Numbered from the stretch's first letter, positions 26,610-35,496 are shown. The stretch is DNA of 64,000 nt from Lachnospiraceae bacterium (GCA_016294075.1 JAEDCQ010000001.1:62001-126000), one strand, 5' to 3'. Translations and numbers: made by a program. Notes: a model not told the origin generated them from the letters alone.

Positions 26610-27323
26610 GTGGATTTTAAGGAAAAGAAATTGTGTGTTGTGCAGACCGCATTCCTATTGTGTTTGCTGTTATTTACATTGTCAGTCGGCATACAGGAAA
26701 AGGAAAGAAAAGAAAGTGCTGCAAGGGCCATGGTTTTCATATTGGATAATGGTTTTGGAGGCAATGGTTCGGTTTATAAAATAAAGCCGGATGAATTAGT
26801 GATTGTAACGACGTATCATTTGCTGCAAAACGGTAATGCTGTAACAGTAATATTTCCGGATAATATATCGACGGAGGGCACGGTAACGGGGATAAACATA
26901 GAACATGATGTTGGTTTTGTATCCGTAAATACAGAGAATATTCCTTATGAAACCTTGGAAAAGATTGCCGGTATCCGTACGAAAGATTCGGTATATGATT
27001 CTTTAAAACAGGGAGATATAATGGCGTATTGTTTCCTCTCCTATGATGGTAAATTTGTATGCATGGAAAACTTTCACGGAACAATCGGAGATATGAATTT
27101 TTATGTGGAGGACTTTAATGATTATCTGATTTATAATTACTGTAAAATAAAGCCCGGCATGTCGGGATGTGCGGTGGTAGCAGAGGACGGAAGTTATTTG
27201 GGAATGGCAATCGGCGGTTATGATAATGAATCAGCGGCACTCAGTATCAGAGTAATAGATAAGGTCTATGAGGAATTGGAAAGTTTAGGAAAAGTTAATA
27301 CTTTTAAAGGGCTCCGGCGTTGA
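26610..27323 (+). CDS. Membrane-anchored trypsin-like serine protease
   Basis: 237 aa; the start is taken as GTG 26610 (GAGG 8 nt upstream), and an in-frame GTG at 26583 is the alternative. One membrane anchor (about residues 11-27) is followed by a trypsin/HtrA-like fold. The triad is His70 in TTYHLL, Asp100 in EHDVGFVSV and Ser185 in GMSGCAVV, instead of the usual GNSGGP. There is no PDZ domain. It could be a small surface protease or a fold that has lost activity. It follows the rnpB terminator and has no obvious partner. Confidence 0.72.
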   Translation: MDFKEKKLCVVQTAFLLCLLLFTLSVGIQEKERKESAARAMVFILDNGFGGNGSVYKIKPDELVIVTTYHLLQNGNAVTVIFPDNISTEGTVTGINIEHDVGFVSVNTENIPYETLEKIAGIRTKDSVYDSLKQGDIMAYCFLSYDGKFVCMENFHGTIGDMNFYVEDFNDYLIYNYCKIKPGMSGCAVVAEDGSYLGMAIGGYDNESAALSIRVIDKVYEELESLGKVNTFKGLRR

Positions 27324-27408
27324 CAGGGGCGTAAAAAAAGAGCAGAATAACAAGAGTGAAAAAATAATAAGGCATATAATCTGGAGAAAGAAAGGAAGGA
27401 TTAATGAT

Positions 27409-28482
27409 ATGACACAGATAGATATTGTATCAGGATTTTTGGGAGCCGGTAAAACGACTCTGATTAAAAAATTATTGAAAGAGGCATTAAACGGACAGAA
27501 GGTTGTTTTAATAGAAAATGAATTTGGAGAGATAGGTGTAGACGGCGGATTTTTAAAAGAAGCAGGCATTGAGATTAAGGAAATGAATTCAGGCTGTATC
27601 TGCTGTTCCTTGGTCGGTGATTTCGGAACTTCGTTAAAGGAGGTTATGAACACCTATGCACCGGAGCGTATTTTGATTGAGCCGTCCGGAGTCGGAAAGC
27701 TTTCAGATGTTATGAAAGCGGTTCAGGATGTTGATATGGGTGAAAATGTGGTATTAAACAGTGCCGTAGCAGTAGTGGATGCCTCAAAATGCAAAATGTA
27801 TATTAAAAATTTCGGTGAATTTTTTATTAATCAGATAGCGCATGCAGGCACAATTATTTTGAGCAGAACCCAGAATATTACGGAAGAAAAATTAGAAAAA
27901 GCAATTACATTGATTCGCGAGCACAATGAGAAAGCAACAATTATTACGACTCCGTGGGACAAGTTAGATGGTGCAGATATATTAAAAACAATTGAAGGAG
28001 CAAAAGATTTAGAAAAAGAGCTGATGGAACAGGTAAAAGAAGAACATGCACATCATGAGCACGAGCATCATCATCACCATGAACATGGCGAGGAATGTTC
28101 ATGTGGCTGCCATGAGCATCATGAGCATGACCATCACGAACATGAACATGGAGAGGAGTGCACCTGCGGTTGCCATGACCATGAGCATGGTCATCATCAT
28201 GCAGATGAAGTATTTACGAGCTGGGGATTGGAAACACCGCATGAATTTACCAAGGAAGAGATTCAGTTAATTTTGAATTCTCTGGAGGATGAAAAGCAGT
28301 ATGGATTTGTTCTTCGTTCCAAGGGTATGGTACAGGAAAAAGGTACAGAGGAATGGATTTATTTTGATTATGTACCGGGAGAAGTACAGATACGTGCCGG
28401 AAAACCGGATGTTACGGGTAAAATATGTGTAATCGGCTCAAAACTGAATGAGGAATGCTTAGGAAAGCTATTTCTTCATTAA
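27409..28482 (+). CDS. COG0523 (CobW/ZNG1-type) GTPase with His/Cys-rich metal segment
   Basis: P-loop GTPase of the metallochaperone family, 357 aa. The Walker A GFLGAGKTT is at 9-17, and the hallmark metal motif GCICCS has Cys63, 65 and 66. The G4-like region and C-terminal CobW_C domain (about 270-357) are present. Residues 213-267 form an extreme metal-binding stretch with about 24 His and 6 Cys, built on two HGEEC[S/T]CGCH repeats. Such proteins are thought to deliver Zn, Co or other metals to client enzymes. The second COG0523 gene follows 47 nt downstream. No Zur box or B12 riboswitch was recognised upstream. Confidence 0.92.
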   Translation: MTQIDIVSGFLGAGKTTLIKKLLKEALNGQKVVLIENEFGEIGVDGGFLKEAGIEIKEMNSGCICCSLVGDFGTSLKEVMNTYAPERILIEPSGVGKLSDVMKAVQDVDMGENVVLNSAVAVVDASKCKMYIKNFGEFFINQIAHAGTIILSRTQNITEEKLEKAITLIREHNEKATIITTPWDKLDGADILKTIEGAKDLEKELMEQVKEEHAHHEHEHHHHHEHGEECSCGCHEHHEHDHHEHEHGEECTCGCHDHEHGHHHADEVFTSWGLETPHEFTKEEIQLILNSLEDEKQYGFVLRSKGMVQEKGTEEWIYFDYVPGEVQIRAGKPDVTGKICVIGSKLNEECLGKLFLH

Positions 28483-28529
28483 ACCCTATAATAATCAGAC
28501 GGTTTATTAATGTCGTAAAGGAGTAAGTT

Positions 28530-29462
28530 ATGATTCCTGTTTATATGATAAACGGCTTTTTGGAAAGCGGAAAAACAGAATTTATCCAGTATACAATTGC
28601 TCAGCCTTATTTTCAGACAAGGGGAACGACTCTTCTGATTTTATGTGAAGAGGGCGAGGTAGAATACGATGCGAAGCTGCTAAAAAAGAGTCGTACGGTT
28701 GTAGAACTGATTGAAGAGGAAGAGGACTTTACAATTGAACATTTGGAGGAACTCGAAAAAAGGCATAAACCTGTTCGTGTTATTATTGAATATAATGGTA
28801 TGTGGAATTGTAAAGATTTGTACCTTCCGAATAATTGGGGAGTAGAGCAGCAGATTACAACAATTGATGCCTCTACCTTTCCGATGTATTATACAAATAT
28901 GAAATCTATGGTTGCGGAAATGGTGCGCAAGTCAGAGATGATTATTTTTAATCGCTGTGATGGAATTAAAGAGTTATCTTCTTATAAACGTAATGTTAAG
29001 GCCGTAAATCCTCAGGCAGAGATTATTTTTGAGGATTCTCAGGGTGAGATAAATGAAATTATGGAAGAAGAACTTCCGTATAATTTAAAAGCCGATGTAA
29101 TTGAACTTGATAATACAGGTTACGGAATATGGTATCTGGATATGATGGACCACCCGGAGCGCTACGAAGGAAAGACGGTAAAATTTGTCGGGATGGTATT
29201 AAGACCGCGCAATTTTCCGAACGGGTATTTTGTGCCGGGACGCATGGCAATGACATGCTGCGCTGATGATATGGCTTTTTTGGGATATGCCTGTAAGTTT
29301 GATGGTGCAAAGGACCTTCCGGAAAAATCCTGGGTACATGTGACTGCAACGGTTAAAACAGAAAAATTTGCAGGTTACAGAGGAATAGGCCCGGTACTAT
29401 ATGCAAAAAGTGTTTCTGCGGCAAAAGAGCCGAAGGTACCGGTTATTGATTTTTCAAGCTGA
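28530..29462 (+). CDS. COG0523-type GTPase with C-terminal DUF1980/YcgQ-like domain
   Basis: 310 aa. The N-terminal GTPase half has Walker A GFLESGKT (9-16) and a G4-like NRCD, but it lacks the CxCC metal motif and the CobW_C domain. From about residue 190 the sequence changes to a block resembling the C-terminal part of YcgQ/TIGR03943 (DUF1980) proteins: VKFVGMVLRPRNFP, then MTCCADDMAFLGY. DUF1980 proteins usually pair with YcgR/ArsP-like permeases. It lies directly after the His-rich COG0523 gene, so a joint role in metal handling is likely. The GTPase call is firm; the DUF1980 relation is from motif memory. Confidence 0.8.
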   Translation: MIPVYMINGFLESGKTEFIQYTIAQPYFQTRGTTLLILCEEGEVEYDAKLLKKSRTVVELIEEEEDFTIEHLEELEKRHKPVRVIIEYNGMWNCKDLYLPNNWGVEQQITTIDASTFPMYYTNMKSMVAEMVRKSEMIIFNRCDGIKELSSYKRNVKAVNPQAEIIFEDSQGEINEIMEEELPYNLKADVIELDNTGYGIWYLDMMDHPERYEGKTVKFVGMVLRPRNFPNGYFVPGRMAMTCCADDMAFLGYACKFDGAKDLPEKSWVHVTATVKTEKFAGYRGIGPVLYAKSVSAAKEPKVPVIDFSS

Positions 29463-29487
29463 TGGCCGGTATGGGATATGGTAAGAA

Positions 29488-30252
29488 ATGTATATGGATA
29501 AAGAAACAGTTGTATTAAAGAAGAGGCTGTTGGACCTGGCAAATCAGTCATATAAGAATAATATGTATACCTTTTCGGGGTTTCTATCTCTGCATGAACA
29601 ACAGCTGATAGAAGAAATTTGCAGGGAGAATCCTTATATCTGTGTAAAGTTATACGGCGGTAATACAGATTGCGAACGTATGATAGCACGATTCGGCAAT
29701 CCGGAAGAATTGGGATATCAGGAAGAATTTCCAATTTGTTGTATTAAGATTGAGCCGTTGATAGAAAAGTTTGCCGATACACTTACGCATCGGGATTTTC
29801 TCGGTGCAGTAATGAATCTCGGAATAGAGAGAAATACAATTGGCGATATCTTTGTTCAGGGAAAAAGTGCCTTTTTATTCTGTCACAGTAAAATTGCGGA
29901 ATATCTGCTGGATGAGCTGGACAAAGTGAAGCATACACATGTAAGATGCCACTTTATTGAATGTATAGATGAACTGCCGGTATCTGAGCCTGTTTCAAAG
30001 GAAGTGCTGGTTTCCTCCTGTCGGCTTGATTGTGTGATTGCAAAAATATACAGTATCAGCAGAGCGGGCAGTTTGGAGTTATTTCGTAGCGGAAAAGTAT
30101 TTGTAAATGGGAAATTGACGGAGAATAACAGTTATACGTTAAAAGAGAAAGATTCCGTTACGGTAAGAGGTTTTGGCAGATTTAAATTTGTATCGGAATG
30201 CAGCCGCACAAAGAAGGACAAGCTGCGTATTTTAATTGAAGTAAATAAATGA
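29488..30252 (+). CDS. ylmH: S4-domain RNA-binding protein YlmH
   Basis: 254 aa. It matches the YlmH layout: an N-terminal alpha/beta region, a middle ribosomal-L7Ae/L30e-like part (GNPEELGY..., HRDFLGAVMNLGIERNTIGDI), and a C-terminal S4 domain (about residues 180-250, RAGSLELFRSGKVFVNGK). YlmH binds stalled 50S-peptidyl-tRNA complexes and takes part in ribosome rescue. It usually sits in the division cluster; here it follows the COG0523 genes. ATG 29488 has only a weak ribosome site, and ATG 29494 is possible. Confidence 0.9.
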   Translation: MYMDKETVVLKKRLLDLANQSYKNNMYTFSGFLSLHEQQLIEEICRENPYICVKLYGGNTDCERMIARFGNPEELGYQEEFPICCIKIEPLIEKFADTLTHRDFLGAVMNLGIERNTIGDIFVQGKSAFLFCHSKIAEYLLDELDKVKHTHVRCHFIECIDELPVSEPVSKEVLVSSCRLDCVIAKIYSISRAGSLELFRSGKVFVNGKLTENNSYTLKEKDSVTVRGFGRFKFVSECSRTKKDKLRILIEVNK

Positions 30253-30268
30253 AAGGCGTGATTATAAT

Positions 30269-31228
30269 ATGAATTCAACCTATACTACCGTCCAATGGGT
30301 TGCGTTTTTCCTTATCTACTGTTTTATAGGATGGTGTTATGAATCTTTATATGTATCTATTAGGCATAAGCGGTGGGTAAATAGAGGATTTATGCGTGGA
30401 CCGCTTCTTCCTTTATACGGAAGCGGGGCAATTGTGATGCTTGTTGTAACAATTCCCTTTCGGGATAATCTTTTGCTTACATATTTAGCAGGCTGTGTGG
30501 GTGCAACGGCCCTTGAGTATGTGACCGGTGTTACAATGGAAGCTCTGTTTAAAGTCAGATATTGGGATTATTCCACAAGAAGATTTAATTTTCAGGGGCA
30601 TATTTGTTTGGAAGCAACTCTGGCGTGGGGTGCATTTACCATCATAATGACCAGATTTATACATACACCGATAGAAGCTTTTGTACTGGGTTTACCGCAG
30701 GTGGTGGTTTCTGTTATCACAGTCTTTGTATCCGTACTTGCTGTTGCAGACTTTTCCGTATCCTTTAAAACGGCATTGGATATCCGTGATGTGCTTGTTA
30801 AACTGGAAGAAGTACGTGATGAAATGGAACGTATGCAGAAGCGTATGGATGTTATCCTTGCATTTGCGGAAGATAAAAGAGAGAAGGTTGTCCATAATAC
30901 TTATGAGCGTCTGGATGAATTAACCGAAGCGTTGGAAGAACGCTTTAAGAATATGAAAGAATTACGTGATAAGCTTGAATTAAGAGGAGTATCAGAAGAC
31001 ATCCGGGAAAAAGCGGAAGAGTTTAAAGAAGAAGTAGAAGAGCTTCGCATTCGTTTCCGTATTGATATGGAACAGCGTATGCAGATTTTAAATCGCAGAG
31101 ATTTCTTTAGAAGGGACATGATTTTAAGTAATCCTACGATGAAGTCAAGACATTTTAAAAATGCATTGGAGGATATCAAAAAAGCCGCCGGAAAGCAGCA
31201 TAAGAATAGAGATAACAATAATGAATAA
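30269..31228 (+). CDS. CmpB-type (PF06541) membrane protein with coiled coil
   Basis: 319 aa. Five or so membrane helices make up residues 8-165, with the family motifs FIGWCYESLYV near residue 18, RGFMRGPLLPLYGSGA near 38 and WDYS near 98. Residues 170-300 are a highly charged helical region, predicted coiled coil by eye. The family is labelled 'putative ABC transporter type IV', but no ATPase partner is here and the function is unknown. A second, short paralogue lies at 37749-38168. Confidence 0.82.
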   Translation: MNSTYTTVQWVAFFLIYCFIGWCYESLYVSIRHKRWVNRGFMRGPLLPLYGSGAIVMLVVTIPFRDNLLLTYLAGCVGATALEYVTGVTMEALFKVRYWDYSTRRFNFQGHICLEATLAWGAFTIIMTRFIHTPIEAFVLGLPQVVVSVITVFVSVLAVADFSVSFKTALDIRDVLVKLEEVRDEMERMQKRMDVILAFAEDKREKVVHNTYERLDELTEALEERFKNMKELRDKLELRGVSEDIREKAEEFKEEVEELRIRFRIDMEQRMQILNRRDFFRRDMILSNPTMKSRHFKNALEDIKKAAGKQHKNRDNNNE

Positions 31229-31240
31229 AAAGTTGTGTAA

Positions 31241-31294
31241 ACAAAAAATACCTACTAAAGTGCTTGTTTGTGCCATATAGTAGGTATTTTTTGT
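31241..31294. terminator. Bidirectional terminator before the alanine symporter
   Basis: A perfect 17-bp stem, ACAAAAAATACCTACTA (31241-31257) with 31278-31294, encloses a 20-nt loop. A- and T-runs on either side let it serve both convergent genes. The same core recurs at 34968-35013. Confidence 0.9.
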
Positions 31295-31310
31295 GATTTT
31301 CATGAGCTTA

Positions 31311-32837
31311 TCATTTCTCATCCCAATACAGTTTTTCGCTTCCAATCACATCGGAAGTAAATGAACCATGATTCTTGTTCTTATAATGTGCAGTTGCCTT
31401 GAATACATAGTTTGCACCGAGATACAGAAGAGGGATATTTGCAAATACAATCAAAATGTTTCCCAAGTCTGAGATTGCCCAAAGGTTGCCTAAATCGAGT
31501 CCGGCAATCGAGCAGAGAATTCCGAATGCCGCAATTACAATACCCAGAATACGGATACTGTTGATAAAAGTTTTTTTCTTGCTGATACGGTTTGCTGCAA
31601 TTTCCGAAAAACTAATCATACCGACCAGACAGGTAAAAGCAAACAGGCAAAAGCAAAATGTAATGATAAAGGCTACAAAGGGCTGTAGTCCTTTAGCCGG
31701 TGTTAAGGAGGCAGCGGAGGTTAAGAACTTAGGAAGACGGTCCATTTCCATCCATGCTCCCGCATCGCTGCCGGTCCATAAGTGTGCCATCACGACTACA
31801 AATCCGGTTAATGTGCAAATGACGATTGTATCTAAGAATACTCCGATAGACTGTACGAAGCCCTGCTCACAGGGATGTTCTGTGCTTGCGGCAGCCGCAG
31901 CCATTGTAATGGTACCCTGACCTGCTTCATTTGACATAAGTCCTCTTTTTACACCTTGTGCAAGTACGGTTCCGAATACACCGCCAAAGATTGCTTCGGG
32001 AGCAAACGCACCTGAAAATACAGCCTTAAAGAAATAAGGAATGGTATTCAGATTACAAACAATCAGCATGAAAACGATAAGGATGTAGGTAACAGCCATA
32101 ACAGGAACGACCTTGTCTGTTACCTGTGTTACTTTCTTGATTCCTCCGAAAGCAATGTATGTAGTCAGAATAAGTAAAACCAGTGCGACAATATAATAAA
32201 AAACAGAGTCGGTAGCAAGTGCACTTCCTGTTACAATCCCAGCCATCTGTCCGATGGAGGAAACCACATTGAATCCTTGAGCAGGAAGACAGCACATGGC
32301 ATAGATAATATACATAACGGAAAGAGCAATTCCGGCTGCCAAATGGTTTCCAAGCAGTTTTTTTCCATAAAACGGAAGACCACCTATAAATTCATCGTCC
32401 TTCTTTTCCTTAAATATCTGAGACAGAACTGCTTCCGTATAGGCAGTAGCCATACCAAAGAAAGCAGATACCCACATCCAGAAAAGGGCGCCGGGACCGC
32501 CGACAGCGATTGCCCCCGTTACACCTAGGATATTACCGGGGCCAACACGCATAGCTGAGCTTAAAAGAAACGAAGCAAGCGAGGAAATACCTGTTTCTTC
32601 GGACTTTTTCTTTGTGAGCAGTATCACGCCTTTTTTAAAATGTGTAACCTGGATAAAACCGGTACGGAAAGAAAAATAGATTCCGGAGCCTACCAATAAG
32701 ATGATTGCAAGTGAAAAATTTCCGATGACCGGTATATTTGCATACCATGAAAAATTAGTCGGAAAATCCCAGAAGAAATCAGAAACCGGAATGACAAAAC
32801 GAAATACATTATTAATAGCCTGAATAATCTGTTCCAT
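31311..32837 (-). CDS. Alanine/glycine:Na+ symporter (AGCS family)
   Basis: Sodium-coupled amino acid permease, 508 aa with about ten to eleven membrane helices. Family blocks are clear: PVIGNFSLAIILLVGSGIYF near residue 35, GPGNILGVTGAIAVGGPGAL near 98, and SNEAGQGTITMAAAAASTEHP near 300, followed by QSIGVFLDT. ATG 32837 has AAAGGTAAGGG upstream. It is transcribed divergently from the AraC gene, which might control it; that is only positional inference. Alanine, glycine and glutamine are all possible substrates. Confidence 0.93.
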   Translation of the reverse strand: MEQIIQAINNVFRFVIPVSDFFWDFPTNFSWYANIPVIGNFSLAIILLVGSGIYFSFRTGFIQVTHFKKGVILLTKKKSEETGISSLASFLLSSAMRVGPGNILGVTGAIAVGGPGALFWMWVSAFFGMATAYTEAVLSQIFKEKKDDEFIGGLPFYGKKLLGNHLAAGIALSVMYIIYAMCCLPAQGFNVVSSIGQMAGIVTGSALATDSVFYYIVALVLLILTTYIAFGGIKKVTQVTDKVVPVMAVTYILIVFMLIVCNLNTIPYFFKAVFSGAFAPEAIFGGVFGTVLAQGVKRGLMSNEAGQGTITMAAAAASTEHPCEQGFVQSIGVFLDTIVICTLTGFVVVMAHLWTGSDAGAWMEMDRLPKFLTSAASLTPAKGLQPFVAFIITFCFCLFAFTCLVGMISFSEIAANRISKKKTFINSIRILGIVIAAFGILCSIAGLDLGNLWAISDLGNILIVFANIPLLYLGANYVFKATAHYKNKNHGSFTSDVIGSEKLYWDEK

Positions 32838-33085
32838 ATGTACCCTTACCTTTCTGTTTATATTCTAAAATTGTTCGGGGACGATACCCTCATTTGCTTC
32901 TATTGTATTCTTTGTGAATAGCAAAAAATACTAAAATAGTGCTTATTATATTGCAAATAGTGCTGCTTTGGGATAAAGTTAATTAAAACAACCTTTATTA
33001 TGGGAATTATGAAGAAATTTTGGAAGAGATTAATTGAAATAGAATGTAGAATTTATTATAGATAACAGGATTTTTAGGAGATTAT

Positions 33086-33958
33086 GTGAACAGAATGGAT
33101 AAAGAGAAACATGTAAAACGAGGGTATCTGGAGGAAGATTACAAAATTTTCTATCTGGAAGATATTGTTTCAAAAGAGATAGAGTATCATTATCATGATT
33201 TTGATAAAATTCTGTTTTTCTTTCAGGGCAATATCGAATATACGATAGAGGGAAAGGTTTACCGGCTGATTCCAAATGATATTATTTTGGTGCCACAGGG
33301 TGATTCGCATAAGATAGAACTGGCGGATGTTATAAAAGAGGACGCCTCATATATCCGGCTGGTAATTTATATTTCTCCACAGTATCTAATGCAGTATAAA
33401 GAGGGGGAAAGGTGTCTTCGTGATTGTTTTTTACAGGTAAGAGAGCAATATTCCCATGTTATTCGTGTGAAGGACAAGAAGGAGAGTGACTTGCTGCAAC
33501 TGGCAAAGCTGTTAAAACAGTCAGTGATACATGGCAAGGAAGAACCCTTTGCGAACCTTTATCAGAAAACAGTATTAAATCAGTTTCTGATTGCACTGAA
33601 TAAAAAAATGGAAGAGGACAGCCTATGTTTTGTGGATACCAGTCACTGTAATAAAAAGATAGTGGAGATTATTCATTATATCAACAATCATTTGACAGAT
33701 GAGATTTGTATTGATAGTTTATCAGAGAAGTTTTATATATCTAAATATCATATGATGCGCCAGTTCAAAGCGGAAACCGGATATACTATCGGTAATTACC
33801 TGAATCAGAAGCGTCTGTTGCTTGCAAGGGAGTTGTTAAAGCAGGGAGAACCTGTTACCAAGGTCTGTCTGGATGTCGGATTTAAAGAACAATCTACATT
33901 CACACGGGCATATAAACAGCTATTCGGAGAAACTCCATCCAAAAGAGGGAGTGTATAA
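33086..33958 (+). CDS. AraC family regulator with cupin-like sensor domain
   Basis: 290 aa. The N-terminal cupin-like part (residues 20-100, EIEYHYHDFDKILFFF) has sensor-type beta strands. The C-terminal double helix-turn-helix (residues 190-288) contains LSEKFYISKYHMMRQFKAETG and VCLDVGFKEQSTFTRAYKQLFG. The start is GTG 33086, since TAGGAG lies 5 nt before it; ATG 33095 is the alternative. It is divergent from the alanine symporter across a 248-nt gap. The effector is unknown. Confidence 0.9.
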   Translation: MNRMDKEKHVKRGYLEEDYKIFYLEDIVSKEIEYHYHDFDKILFFFQGNIEYTIEGKVYRLIPNDIILVPQGDSHKIELADVIKEDASYIRLVIYISPQYLMQYKEGERCLRDCFLQVREQYSHVIRVKDKKESDLLQLAKLLKQSVIHGKEEPFANLYQKTVLNQFLIALNKKMEEDSLCFVDTSHCNKKIVEIIHYINNHLTDEICIDSLSEKFYISKYHMMRQFKAETGYTIGNYLNQKRLLLARELLKQGEPVTKVCLDVGFKEQSTFTRAYKQLFGETPSKRGSV

Positions 33959-34050
33959 CAGCAGCGGGATATGATATATAATATTTTACTGGTAATCCGT
34001 TTAGGATTTATGGTATATTAAAGGTCAGTTGGTTTACTTCAATACACTTT

Positions 34051-34075
34051 ACTATAAAAAGTATAGTTATATAAT
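34051..34075 (+). promoter_or_regulatory. Operator-like dyad within the metal permease promoter
   Basis: The inverted repeat ACTATA-AAAAG-TATAGT (34051-34067) ends 2 nt before a TATAAT at 34070-34075, with a weak TTTACT -35 at 34048-34053. The dyad thus lies between the promoter boxes, where a repressor would block RNA polymerase. No known MntR, Fur or Zur consensus was recognised. Confidence 0.45.
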
Positions 34076-34102
34076 TTAAATTTTTTATTAAAGGGAAAAA
34101 AG

Positions 34103-34966
34103 ATGTTTGAGATTTTTGAACATGTCCTTCATCATGCATTTGAGGACAGTATTAAGATATTGCCGTTTCTTTTTGTTACTTATCTGGTCATGGAATATCT
34201 GGAAGAAAAAATGACCGGAAAAACAAAAGTATTTTTAGCAAAAACAGAAAAATCCGGACCTGTATGGGGAGCCTTGCTTGGCATATTACCTCAGTGTGGT
34301 TTTTCCGCAGCAGCATCCAATCTTTATGCCGGACGAATGATTACGGTAGGTACATTGCTGGCAGTGTACTTGTCAACTTCTGATGAGATGCTTCCTATTA
34401 TGATTTCGGAGCAGGTAGCCCCGCAGTTTATCCTTCGGGTGGTTTTATTAAAAGCTGTAATCGGCATGGTGTTCGGATGTCTCATTGATTACATTTTGCA
34501 GAAGTTTTTCCATAGGAAAAAACAGGAGCCGGACATTCATCATTTTTGCGAACATGAGCATTGTAAATGTGGACAGGGCATTTTAAAACCGGCGATTCGC
34601 CATACCATACAGATTTGGATTTACATTTTGTTGATTACGATAGTCTTAAATATCTTAATCGAAGGAATTGGCACACAGGCATTATCGGATTTTATCCTAA
34701 ATAAGCCGATTGTGGCAGAACTTCTTGCCGGAATAATCGGCTTGATTCCGAACTGTGCATCATCTGTTGTAATTACGCAGCTATATTTAGACGGCATTAT
34801 TCATTTCGGAACGATGATGGCGGGATTACTTGTCGGTGCCGGTGTCGGAGTTTTGATACTGCTTCGTGTAAATGATGAAAAAAAAGACAATCTGGTTATT
34901 ATAGGTCTGCTGTATGTAATCGGTGTTTTATCCGGAATTGTAATTAACATGATTGGATTGGGATAA
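34103..34966 (+). CDS. ArsP_2-type (PF11449) heavy-metal permease
   Basis: 287 aa with about eight to ten membrane helices in two related halves. Each half carries a Cys motif at the start of a helix: LPQCGFSAAASNLY near residue 62 and IPNCASSVVITQLY near 218. The central cytoplasmic loop (about residues 138-155) is rich in His and Cys (HHFCEHEHCKC), suggesting metal binding. Members are annotated as arsenic or manganese efflux proteins, but the substrate here is unknown. It is a single-gene unit between an operator-like promoter and a bidirectional terminator. Confidence 0.82.
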   Translation: MFEIFEHVLHHAFEDSIKILPFLFVTYLVMEYLEEKMTGKTKVFLAKTEKSGPVWGALLGILPQCGFSAAASNLYAGRMITVGTLLAVYLSTSDEMLPIMISEQVAPQFILRVVLLKAVIGMVFGCLIDYILQKFFHRKKQEPDIHHFCEHEHCKCGQGILKPAIRHTIQIWIYILLITIVLNILIEGIGTQALSDFILNKPIVAELLAGIIGLIPNCASSVVITQLYLDGIIHFGTMMAGLLVGAGVGVLILLRVNDEKKDNLVIIGLLYVIGVLSGIVINMIGLG

Positions 34967-34967
34967 A

Positions 34968-35013
34968 AAAATACCTACTAAATAAAATTGAAAGTATATT
35001 TAGTAGGTATTTT
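34968..35013. terminator. Bidirectional terminator between metal permease and pyrI
   Basis: AAAATACCTACTAAATA (34968-34984) pairs perfectly over 17 bp with 34997-35013 around a 12-nt loop. It follows the permease stop directly and faces pyrI. It shares its core AAAATACCTACTAAA with the terminator at 31241. Confidence 0.9.
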
Positions 35014-35022
35014 GGGTTTGCA

Positions 35023-35457
35023 TTACAAATTCTTCTTATTAAACTTTTCTTCGCAGTAAAGGCAGCGGTATATTTCTTTTTTCTCATCCGCAAGAACAAA
35101 AACATGCGGCAATTCCTGTTCAATGGAAGTGATGCAGCGTGGGTTTTTGCATTTGAATACATTGCGTATTTCTTTTGGAAGGAAAAGTTCTTTTTTGGAA
35201 ACAATTTCGCCGTCTTTAATAACGTTAACGGTAATATTGTGGTCGATAACGGCAAGTACATCCAAATCCAAAAGGTTGATATCACATTCTACCTTCAGAA
35301 TGTCCTTCTTTCCCATTTTGTTACTTCGTGCATTTTTGATAATTGCGACAGTACAATCTAATTTATCAAGCTGCAGATGGTGATAGATGGCAAGGCTTTC
35401 ACCGGCTTTGATATGGTCTAATACAAATCCTTCTTCAATTTTTCCTACATTTAACAT
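35023..35457 (-). CDS. pyrI: Aspartate carbamoyltransferase regulatory chain
   Basis: Allosteric subunit that binds nucleotides and joins PyrB catalytic trimers, 144 aa. The zinc site that contacts PyrB is intact: Cys103 and Cys108 (CKNPRC) with Cys132 and Cys135 (CLYC). It is downstream of pyrB across a 93-nt spacer holding a duplicated 13-mer, and ends at the bidirectional terminator. Presence of PyrI implies CTP/UTP feedback control of the enzyme. Confidence 0.96.
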   Translation of the reverse strand: MLNVGKIEEGFVLDHIKAGESLAIYHHLQLDKLDCTVAIIKNARSNKMGKKDILKVECDINLLDLDVLAVIDHNITVNVIKDGEIVSKKELFLPKEIRNVFKCKNPRCITSIEQELPHVFVLADEKKEIYRCLYCEEKFNKKNL

Positions 35458-35496
35458 ATTGTTACCTGAACCTTTCTATATACAAATATAATTGTG

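Noticed and set aside
27320..27380. TTGACA (27320) and TATAAT (27375) as one promoter of the first COG0523 gene
   Set aside because: The spacing is 49 nt, far from the 16-18 nt needed. No good partner box was found for either one.
28021..28210. Short CAT/GAG-rich repeats as a CRISPR or satellite
   Set aside because: They are codons for His and Glu inside an intact gene, with no constant repeat/spacer pattern.
28046..28270. 74-aa Met/Ile-rich ORF within the first COG0523 gene
   Set aside because: It is an alternate-frame reading of the repetitive His codons in the metal-binding arm and has no independent support.
33959..34102. Mn-sensing yybP-ykoY riboswitch before the metal permease
   Set aside because: None of the conserved riboswitch core was found; only a short DNA dyad is present.
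35104..35383. Two overlapping plus-strand ORFs of about 85 aa opposite pyrI
   Set aside because: They are antisense shadows of a clearly conserved gene with an intact zinc site.
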